From Xiphias gladius (Eukaryota; Chordata; Actinopteri; Istiophoriformes; Xiphiidae): a stretch of 64,000 bases of DNA. The DNA lies in assembly GCF_016859285.1 (NCBI RefSeq), contig NC_053414.1, positions 24,894,530 to 24,958,529 of the forward strand, read 5' to 3'. Both the position numbers and the translations under genes were made by a program. Under the pieces are notes generated by a model, which had not been told where the DNA came from, did not search any database, and worked only from the letters and a program-made list of their open reading frames with translations. Shown piece by piece: positions 23,772 through 36,300 of the stretch. The stretch's first letter is position 1; every line of letters starts with the position of its first letter.

Positions 23772-26700
23772 ATGAGGCTGAGAACATCGAGGTTAGGTTA
23801 TCTGTAAGTAAAGAGCTGTCAAGGTAACATAGTTGCTTATGTAACTCACTGAATTCAAGCAACAGGTTAGAGCTATTCAATGTTTCCCTTTTTCCCCCCA
23901 GGTTACTTCAGTTCACGGCGCTTTGCTTTTATGCACAGGTAACTCACATTTTCACTCCAATAAAAAGCACTAATGTTGCCTAAAGTTGTATAACTAACTT
24001 AGTAAAACTTAACAGGTATTCAGGCGCCGTGTTTAGGGGCTTTTAGTCCACCGTCTCTACATCTGCAATGGGCTGCAATAACAATGAAAACATTTTATTA
24101 TGAGTGCTATGGCAATTGGCAACAATTCAAACATCTTGAAAAGAGGTAAGATCCAGCCTAAAAAGTAATTGTTAAAACACATGTGTACGGAGAAACGCTG
24201 AAATGAGAAAAAAAAAAAAGAAGTCGAGAGACGAAAGATAATCGGTGGTTAAAAAAAAAAAAAAAAAAAGAAAAAGAAAAGAAAAAAAAACCTCTCAAAG
24301 GGAAATGCCAATCCCGAGGTTCCCTGAAAGCATCACCAAAAAGATACATCTATAAACAAATGGAAAATGAAGAGAAAAAGCTGGATGAATTATTTAAATA
24401 TGATGAACGACATAATGAACTGTGGGCCAGCGGGGCCTTGGCTGTTTGACTGGCAAGCTTTTATCTCCTCACAGTCGACGTTAATATTTTCAGGCTTGCC
24501 CGAGTAGCAAAGAAAATTTCTGTGGTATTAAAAAAGCCAATTCATATTTCATGACATATGTTTCCTCTATTGTCCGACAGAACTCTGTGCAGTCTCCTCC
24601 AAATTTCAAGCACCATGTCACCGAGCAGAGCCGGCTGTCGGACCGGATGAGCCGCCGGTTGACCCGAACCTACCAGCTCTACAGCCGCACCAGCGGGAAA
24701 CACGTCCAGGTCCTGGCCAACAAGAGGGTCAACGCCAACGGAGACGACGGAGCGGTACACGGTAAGACGACAAATGACCGAAGAATAAAGCCAGCAGAGA
24801 GGAACGTGTGTTGTGATTACACAAACAATCATTAAGTGACAATTAAACCAGTATACCCGGCGACAGGCCGTGGGCAATGCCCAATGCAAAATATCGCGAG
24901 AATATGTCATGTAATAAACTTTTGAACATTTTGCTAAGTAGCCTAGCTTAACATTCCCCGAAGTAACGTATATAATTAATTATTAAAATAAAGTTTTCCA
25001 ATTGAATAAATAGGTAGTTGAACAAACCACATATGTTAATCCATTTAGGGAAAGCGTGTTTTATTGTCTCTGAAACGATGAAGCAACTTCACTTCTTGAA
25101 ACCTATGGGCAGATCCATCAAAAAGCGATGACAGCTCAAGGCCATCGTTTCTTACATCTCAATGGTTTTAAACCTCGGGAAAACGGTAAAAATACGAAAC
25201 ATGTTCACCTTACAAACACGAGAATAGTTTAAATTCAATGGTGCGCTTAGCCGTGTTGAAAAGCAGTATAAATTATGTCGTGTTTGGCAGCCTGTAGGAA
25301 AATTGTTTGAGCCAGGAGAAACAGCAGTGGAAATTGTAAACAAAGTTAGTGGCATCTTATATTGCCTTATGAAGGTAATTTATTTCTTTAGTGTGTTGGT
25401 GGTCTAGAAAGTCCTTGACACCTGCTATGATGGACTTCAGTAGTGACTTTTTTCTTTACTTCCAGCAGGGAAAAACTGTTAAACTTAAAGGGAGCATAAT
25501 TCCTGTCACCAGAGGATTTTGGTGTGTCTAGCCATCTTTCCACCACAGCCACCACCATCCATCCACTTCTCTCTGCCTGCCTTTTGGAGGCTGATTTTAT
25601 GAGGAATTTTCATTGCTTTACAACTCAATGTATGACTCAATTTATAAGGAGCGGTGAAGTCAGCATCTTCACTTTATACCTTTTCCTCTGCTTGCCTCTC
25701 CTGTGTGCTCTTTTGTCTTTTAAATTTCTCTGCCTACACACACACACACACACACAAACACACGGTCAGTCATGCACACACTGGCTGCACATCCTAAGTG
25801 GGTGTCACTCTTGTAACCGACCCAAATCTGACCGCTGCTCTGTGCTTGTGGCTGTGTCTCACTGACCGCAGTATTCTCACTCTCTTTTATCCACAGTCTG
25901 AACTGCATCACAGCACAGCATTTACAGACATTCAGCAACAATCACGCCGTGCAAAGTCACTATCATTTGATGCTATTTTGGAAGGCTTGCGTGCTTTGTT
26001 AAAAGTTTGCCGCCGGATCATAAAATGTATATATTATCTTCATTATTCTGGTTCCCTGGTCATGACCCACTCAAAACGATTTAATGATGACATGATGTAA
26101 TTCCAGTTTTTTTTTTTTACAGTGTCGACTGCACATAAAGAATACATTCAGAGGAAAGAAGCTCATTTGTCTCACACACTGTAACATCATAATCTGCATG
26201 CCTGCACCATGTCAGAACTCTGTCAGCTCATTATTTGAGATTTGTTTTGTCTGTGCAGCTAAACTGGAGGTGGAGACGGACTCTTTTGGAAGTCGCATTC
26301 GTATTAAAGGGGTGAAGACAGGATACTACATATGCATGAACAAGAGGGGGAAGCTGATTGGCAAGGTGATCTGGAATTCATAGTTTTGTGGCTGCATGTG
26401 TCTGTTTCTTGTAAATGTTATTCCAGATTTGCAGTTTATGGCAACACATTGTTGAGATACATTTGAAGCCAAAACAAATAAGATTTTAAGATTTGTCTGA
26501 GCAGCCTTCCTGAAGTTTCAAAGGGTATTTGATTATCTGGAAATAAAGACGATGTTTCCACTTCCTGGGAATTGTCCAAAGTATCTCAGCTTCTCCACCC
26601 TTTTTCTTTCACAGCGGAAAGGACGAGGCAAAGACTGCATCTTCACCGAGATTGTTCTGGAAAACAACTACACGGCTCTCCAGAACGCCAAGTACGAGGG

Positions 26701-26911
26701 CTGGTATATGGCTTTCACACGCAAGGGCCGTCCAAGGAAGGCCTCCAAGACCAAGCAGCATCAGAGGGAGGCCCATTTCATGAAGCGTCTACCCAGGGGG
26801 CACTTGCTGAGTGAGAGGAGGCCGTTTGATGTTCTTCCTCTCCCTGTCCCCGTGCACTCTTTCAGCAAGCGGACTAAACATTCCCATCACCAACGCTCAG
26901 GGGGCCGCTGA
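23772..26911 (+). CDS. fgf8: Fibroblast growth factor 8 (secreted patterning ligand)
   Basis: Five coding exons join in frame with GT-AG borders: 23772-23803, 23902-23938, 24581-24761, 26259-26365 and 26615-26911, giving 217 residues. Residues 1-23 are a signal peptide ([11 protein letters not shown], then a hydrophobic stretch ending FYAQ). The FGF beta-trefoil core follows, with [32 protein letters not shown] and [17 protein letters not shown]. The 107-base fourth exon has the size usual for FGF8. The protein would be secreted, bind FGF receptors with heparan sulfate, and pattern midbrain-hindbrain, limb and other fields. The C-terminal tail ([22 protein letters not shown]) differs from mammalian FGF8. 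Assignment to teleost fgf8a or fgf8b is open; fgf17 is less likely from the N-terminus and the synteny. An ATG nine codons upstream (23745) is also in frame, but the downstream one matches known Fgf8 starts. Confidence 0.93.
24762..26258 (+). other. fgf8 intron 3
   Basis: Longest fgf8 intron, between the exon ending GTACACG and the exon starting CTAAACTGG. It contains a (CA)n run at 25736-25762 and otherwise unremarkable AT-rich sequence. No alternative exon is supported. Confidence 0.8.
25736..25762. repeat. (CA)n microsatellite in fgf8 intron 3
   Basis: A CA dinucleotide run of about 25 bases with one AA interruption. Confidence 0.9.
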
Positions 26912-27480
26912 GGACTGAAACCAATGAGGGAGGACTGTGGATGAACCAGCACAGAAGAACCACTGCAAGAGAAAACAACAGCTCCCGGCGAAATCAACTT
27001 TTACAGTCAAGTGCCCATAAACTTTTTGCCTCATTTTGTGGACTTATTATGTAATTATTTGTACTGGATTGTATGTAAACATTGACTATCTAATCTGTTA
27101 GTTATTTCCAATTCAGACAGACTTTAGGAAATATTTTTTCTCTTATTAAATCAGGGGGCAGTTAAAGGACTGAAGAGCTCAACTAAATGGACATGAGGGA
27201 AAACCTTTGGATAGAAGTTAGCCAGCTGAGCAAGAATGTTTAAAAGAGAAAGGAGTACAATGAAGCTAGACATGGCAGCTATCTGTGGATATTCTTGTGG
27301 TTACAGCATCTGAGTCTCAGTTGACATACTATCTTGCCTTTAGGAGGCCATTTTGGGGAATTTTAACCTGTTTTTTCTACATATATGAATATATTTTTAC
27401 TGTAAAAATGTAAATTACGTCAAATGATGGAAATATTTATTGTAGAGTGTATATTAAAACCACTAAAGAATCAGTTCACA
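26912..27480 (+). other. fgf8 3' untranslated region with polyadenylation signal
   Basis: AT-rich sequence after the stop codon with ATTTATT-type words (near 27434) that could act as instability elements. ATTAAA at 27453-27458 is the best polyadenylation signal. The true cleavage site is not visible. Confidence 0.5.
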
Positions 27481-27639
27481 TGCTGCTTGGCTTTTCTCTT
27501 GTGTGGTTGTTTTGCGATGGAAAGCTAGCATACAATGCTGGTTGCCCTCAAAAACAGTTGTTTTTTTTTTTTTCTCCCTTCTTCTTCCTCAAGCTGGAGA
27601 CCCAGATAACTGAGGGGCAATATCTGTGACAGGCTACTG

Positions 27640-28215
27640 AATTCAATGTGCTCAGCAAGTGAGACTTGCGCCTGAATGGCCCGAGCTATGCATTAAAAGC
27701 GATGAGGTCAGCCCACCATTTTGGCCCAAACAAAGGTTACCACCATGTAGTTGCATTTCTCACGATCGCACACCGTAACTCTCTGATCAAATGGGCCCTT
27801 TGTGAAACCTCATATAAAAGGGCATGTTATACAATAGTGGGTTCGAATAATAACACGAGGAGGGGTCAGTTATCAAAAAGAAGCCAGTCACACAGGGAGG
27901 GGTAAGGGGCTGGGGGGGTGGGGGGGGCTGAGGGGTTGCAGAAAAAACATCAGGGCCTGTGTGGCAAAATGTGGCATCGGCTGAAAGAGGGGGAATGGCT
28001 GGGAAGAGGCATTCGGGAATGAAAGGGGGGCAGAAAAGAAACCCTCTTCCCAGAGCCAGTTGAGCATGACCATCAGAGGCCAAACGACAGGGTAGGAAGA
28101 AGACCCTGAACAGAGGAACTCGGCTGCCCTCACAATGCATGAGCTGGATGTCCAATTTGTTAGTTGGTGTTTGCTGCCGCAGGAATTAGTTTTGACAGCA
28201 GCTCGAGCACTATAG
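27640..28215. promoter_or_regulatory. Candidate enhancer downstream of fgf8
   Basis: A dense, repeat-poor block begins about 180 bases after the likely fgf8 polyadenylation site. It contains ATGCATTAAAAGC near 27687 (octamer/homeodomain type), CAAACAAAGGTTACC near 27727 (SOX type) and CTGATCAAATGG with CCCTTTGTG near 27783-27804 (TCF/LEF type), then purine-rich sequence and a further unique part to 28215. No frame is conserved across it. Known fgf8 enhancers of vertebrates include downstream elements. Role inferred from position and motifs only. Confidence 0.4.
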
Positions 28216-29590
28216 ACTTTAAAGCATTAAAGAAAATTTGCAAAATTAAGCCCTCAGAATGAACTTTTGGTATTTAATGCATCTGCTAAATGGCAGATAC
28301 TTTTTACATTCATTTAGAATCAACACTGCATGTCTTAAAAAAAACAAATAGATAAACACTACACAATCAAATACGTATAAATGCAGTTTTGTCATGTCCA
28401 CGTTCCACCAAGTCAATCTCAAGAATTTGAAAAACAACAGGACAGACTGCTTTTAAAATGTTTTCTTGCATTCCTGTTCTCTCCATCTAGAAGAGGACAG
28501 AGCACAATAGTGAGCGAGACCTGTGGTTTTGTGTCTGCTCTTTGCACTTGCTCTCTGGGTTTGTTCAAGTGGTAAGAAATGCAAGGAATCACAAGGTTGA
28601 AACAATCTATATTTAAATGCCATTGTTTCCTATAAACAGTACTGCTGTTTTTTTATCCAATGTGTAAGTATTTCTGACGGGACTTTTATTTTAATTGAAT
28701 TTTGTTAAAAAAATAGACAAAATATCACATTTTGAAGCAATGATTTATAGAATTATTTTTTTCTGTACATGTCATATATACACATAGAATTCCATATAGC
28801 CAAAGATGTGAAGTGCAGACTTTATATTCGTCCTTCTTAGACGACAATATCAAATCAATTTGGAACAAAACTCTGGAACAGTTGCGCCTATTTCTAAATT
28901 GTGTCTAGCTGAGTTTTGGCTGGAGACCACTAAATCAGAGTGACCCTCTGTTGTAATGGGAAACGGTAACACTAGTTTCAGTAATGGCTTTCAGGGTGGC
29001 CCACTACATGCAAGGAACATAAAGGTATTCATTTAACACAAATGGGATGTGCTCGTAACAGTGACCCCGTAACGAACAGGGATGAGGCATTGTGTGTTTT
29101 GAGTGTTTTACAAGGACATCAATGAAAGGAGGGTTGCAGGTTATGTGACCCCCATCAAAATGGCTCCCTAGTAGGTTTGATAACAAGAAGCAAAAAAATA
29201 GTTACTGTTGTCATACAATTTTAAATTTCCATACTAATATTTTATTTAGGTTGTTAAATTATTTTTCTGTGAAAGAAATAATTTGGGAAAAACACTCATG
29301 GTCCAACGGCAAAGTTAATAAATCTGGCTTTGAGAAAATATTTTACTGAATATGCCTGTATCAAAAATGTATAGTAGGACAAATTTCAACACTAACAAGT
29401 AATAAATGGAACCCAATTAGTAAACATACTGAGAAGCATTAAGTGATGGACAAGGCACTGAGAAAAGGTCTTAATGAAGGAATTCACTATTGTTACATAA
29501 ACGAGAGCTCACATGTGACTGGAAAATGACGCTGTGAGGTTCTGCTTTGAATGCAACGCAGAATTATTCTCTCGCTCCCACAGTCACAAG
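28216..29590. other. fgf8-dpcd intergenic DNA, remaining part
   Basis: AT-rich sequence between two convergent genes. I see nothing specific apart from TTTATT at 29241-29246, which on the minus strand is an AATAAA that could end the dpcd transcript. Confidence 0.5.
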
Positions 29591-32033
<2,443 letters not shown>

Positions 32034-32370
32034 GTCTTTACAGATGTTACTGTGGGACATGACCACATCCGTAACCATAGCAACCGAAGTCAAATAAGGT
32101 AACGTGTGTGTGTATATATATATACATATATATGTATGTATGTATATATATATATGTGTGTATATGTGTGTATATATATGTATAAATATATACATATATA
32201 TATATACACCAACCTTCGTCGGATGTAATCTTTGTAATTGTAATTGTACTAGTTAGCTACAATTTTAAGCAAAACTAAACCAACTATTGACCCGGAAGTG
32301 AAACCTTAGAATTAATGTTGTCCCACTGCTGAGGTTAGTATACGTATGGTTCCATCTGAACAGGGGTAAG
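32034..32370. promoter_or_regulatory. Bidirectional dpcd/poll promoter
   Basis: The dpcd start codon (minus strand) and the first poll transcript exon are separated by only a few hundred bases. CCGGAAGTG at 32292-32300 is a full ETS-family site, typical of bidirectional housekeeping promoters. GTAAGA at 32366 is a good splice donor and probably ends an untranslated first poll exon, since the first coding poll exon (33281-33424) starts after an acceptor. A TA/TG microsatellite at 32104-32208 separates the ETS site from dpcd. No TATA box is evident. Confidence 0.55.
32104..32208. repeat. TA/TG/CA compound microsatellite
   Basis: About 100 bases of alternating TA, TG and CA words, close to a self-complementary structure. 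It is in the dpcd leader or promoter, 71 bases upstream of the dpcd start codon. Confidence 0.9.
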
Positions 32371-32639
32371 ACCCAAACATATTACAATTTAATGAGTTTT
32401 TTTTGCTTCAAATGTGCAATTATATTCGGATATGTTGGGATGAATTACAGCTTAGTGTATATATTGAGTGAAAATGATAATTGAAACAATCTAAACACCG
32501 ACTGTTTGCTGTTTTTAACGTTAGCTCAAGCTAAAGGTAGCTAGCTAAGACTAGATTGTGAGAACACAGATTTCTGTTGTTTACTGGAAAAAGCTGTATC
32601 TATACGAGAAATGTTCTTTACGGTTCCGTACTAACTGTA

Positions 32640-33075
32640 TATTAATACAAACTGCGGGGCATTTTTAAGGTCCTTGTTATTTACTTAGGTATTCCCACTT
32701 TTTGCTACGATACTTCCACTCCCCCTACATTTAAGAGGAATATTGTAGCTACCGTTTACTGCACTGAATCAGTGTGACAGCTACAGTCCCTAGTTACTAT
32801 GCAGATTAATAACGTATTTTCAAGATAAATTTTTGTGTTATCGATTAAAATTTGTTCTGAATGAGTAGTAGTACTAATAATCCAATATTATAATATTTTA
32901 TAATAAAACACTCACTGTTTGCATGATGTGTACCTTTACTTTTGATTTTTAAGTATATTTCAATGATAATACTTCCATACTTTTACTAGGGTAAGATTTT
33001 GAATGCACAGCCTTTTAATGGCGTATTTTAACAGCGCAATATTTCTACTGTCAAATTGTAACTTTTGCAGAATTC
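32640..33075. repeat. Dispersed fish repeat in poll first intron
   Basis: Second copy of the repeat seen at 5086-6250. It contains CTACATTTAAGAGGAATATT near 32726, AATAATCCAATATTATAATA near 32876, ACTTTTGATTTTTAAGTATA near 32938 and TAAGATTTTGAATGCACAG near 32992. No coding capacity is present. Confidence 0.65.
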
Positions 33076-33309
33076 AAACTATAAAAGGGAAACAGCAGGC
33101 AAAAGGTGTTTTTTTTATTTAAAAGTTTAATACTTACATTCAGTCAGTTTTCCAGTGTGAACTCACTACATATTAGTATGTAAGGCATATTTGGCAGTAC
33201 ACAGCTAATGTTCCAGATCTGTGGGTGGGTTTTTCTCTTCAAACTTAAAAACAACTTTATAATTCTGCTTTTTGCCACAGGCCACTGGTGCCCACCTTTA
33301 ATAGACAGG

Positions 33310-36300
33310 ATGGTGCCTCGTCACGGGATCATGAAAGCTTTCCCCAAAGTTAAAAGGGCCAGAGTACTACAGGGAAAGGATGCACCCCCACTAAAGAAGA
33401 AACCTGATGAATGTGATGTCACAGGTAGTTATTGTGTGTGCATGTGCTTGAGAATGAGCGGAACAAATGGAAGATAGAGGTAGTAGAAAATAGATAAGGA
33501 CTTGAAGACATGGATAAATACTGTCAACACCAAAGTAGAAGCCAGGCAGTGTAACACATTTGCTTGTAGTAATCTGTTCCTCTCCTTTGCCTCAGGAAAC
33601 ACTTTTAATGGTGTCACAGTATACATCCTGCCTGCTGGAATAGGAAATGCCAGGTGCCAGATCTTTCAAAAACAAATTCAGCAGAATGGAGGACAGACGG
33701 AGAATTCACTGTGTCCAGGTGTCACTCACGTTGTTGTAGATGACAACATGGACAGTGACAGAGCTCTGCGCTTACTGAAAGTGGATCGTATGCCCTCTGG
33801 AGTCCATCTGGTGAAATGCACTTGGTTGAGCTTGTGCATCAGTGAGAAACAACTACTGGACGTCGCCAGCTACAGCCATCTGTTACCGAACAGGTTAATT
33901 AGATACTTGTTCTTTTGTACAAGAATACTTATGTCTGAAAGCCTTTCTTAATTGTATCTGTATCTCATTATGTTTCCAGTTTATGTCATAGACTTCTTAC
34001 TTGTCAGTACAGAGACAATGGCTATATACAGTTAGGTGCGTAAGTATTTGGACAGTGACACAAGTTTTGCAATTTTGCCTCTGTACACCACCACAATTTA
34101 TTTGAAACAGAGCTATCAAGATGTCATTGAAGTGTAGACTTTCAGGTTTAATTCAAGGGGTTTGACAAAAATATCACACTGATCATTTAGGGATTACAGC
34201 TATTTTCATTCATAGTCCCTCCATTTCAGAGGCTCAAAGTAATTGGACAAACCAACATTATTATAAATATATGGATTATTTTTAAGACTTGAATGAAAAT
34301 CCTTTGCAATCAATGGGTGCCTGAAGTCTAGAACCCATGGACATCACCAAATGCTGAGTTTCCTCCCTTGAGGTGCTTTGCCAGGCCTTTACAGCAGCAG
34401 CCTTCAGTTGCTGCTTGTTTGTGGGTCTTTCTGCCCTCAGTTTTGTCTTCAGTAAGTGTATAGCACGCTCAGATGGGTTGAGGTCAGGTGACTGACTTGG
34501 CCATTGAAGATTATTCCAGTTCTTTGGGTCGCTGTCGCATTATGTTTTGGGTCATTATCCATCTGTACTCTGAAGCACCGTCCTATCAGTTTTGCAGCAT
34601 TTGGCTGAATCTGAGCAGATAGTGTAGCCCTTTACACTTCAGAATTCATCCTGCTACTACTATCAGCAGTCACATCATTGATAAACACCACTGACCACGC
34701 CACTCCTAAAGTTTTGCCATCTGTCTGATAGGTTTGCTTTGTTTTTCCAGCCTAAAGATGGCCTCCTTCATTTGCATCAACACCGCTTTGGACGCATATC
34801 GAGAGTTCCCATGAAAAGCTACAGCTACCAAATGCAAATACAACACTTGGAATAAACTGAAACTGACTGTCAATCAGTTGTCCAATTACTTTTGGGCCTC
34901 TGAAAATGAGGTACTATGTATAAAAATGGCTGTAGTTTCTGAATGGTTAAGGCGATATTTGTGTGAAACCCATTAAATTAAAGCTGAAAACTCTTGATTT
35001 GTTCATTTCAAATCCGTTGTGGTGATGTAAAGAGGCAAAGTTACGAAAATTGTGTCACTGTCCAAATACTTACAAACTTAACTGTTTTTGAACATGAAAT
35101 GAGTCATCAACCTTGTACATCCCTTTATTTTTTATCCACTTAGGGACTCTGAAACAAAACATGAAAATATTAAAGAAGAGTTGCCGAAAGTCAAGCCTGC
35201 TGCTGAAACAATTGTAGAGCCAGTTACTCATCAAACCAAGCAAGGGGAGACCATAGAGATGGTAGGCTGCCAGGTCATGTGAAGAAAACACAAATTTCCT
35301 ATGTCACCAATTGAATTTACCAGTCTGTCAGTCAGTAATCATTTGGTCCAACTGGAGAAAAAAGCTAACTCACGAACACAAAAAAACAAGTCTGTGTGTG
35401 TTTGATCGTTATAGTTTTACTTTAAATTCTACCCCTAGACACTACCAGATACCAAAGAGGAACCACAAGGAGAAGACGATGGCGTCCCACAAAGTGACCT
35501 GGAAGCACTCATCACGGGCCAGAACCCCAAAGACGGTATTCCTGGCCCCAGCCTCAACCCCGGTCAAGACTCTGCTGCTCAGGATGTGGTCTCTGGGAAG
35601 TGGGTCTGTGCTCAGTCCTCTCAGTCCAAAAGTAATAACTTCAATAAACCCATCACAGACAAACTAGAAGTACTGGCCAAGGCCTACACTCACCAGGGGG
35701 ACAAGTGGAGGGCACTGAGCTACTCCAAGGCTGTCAACGCACTGAAGAGTTACCACAAGCCTATTACATCATATCAGGTAATGTAGTGCAGAAACTTTTA
35801 ATGTTATGTTGTTGGTCCTGCCAGTAATTTGTATAGTTGTTGGATATACTATAGCAAGTATTTTTTGTTGAGTGACAGTTAAGTACATAGATTATTTTTA
35901 GTGCACAGTCCTGGAATTATTTTGTTTATTTTCCATTTTCAATGAAAACCTTTTATCCATTTGTTTTAGGAGGCTTTGCAGATTCCAGGAATTGGAAAAC
36001 GTATGGCTGACAAAATTGATGAGATTATGGAGAGTGGTCATCTCCGGAAGCTAGATCACATCGGGGAGGCTGTGCCAGTACTGGAGCTTTTCACTAACAT
36101 TTGGGGTGCAGGAGCTAAAACTGCACAACTGTGGTACCAACAGGTAGGGTATACACAAGCACACACTCATGCACACAGCTTACAACACAGTGAGATAATA
36201 TCTACTAGCACTAAAAGATATGTCAAATAATAGAAATGCAGTCTAGATTGATACTCTGGATTATACAGTGGCATGAAAAAGTTTGGGCACCCCAAAAGTT

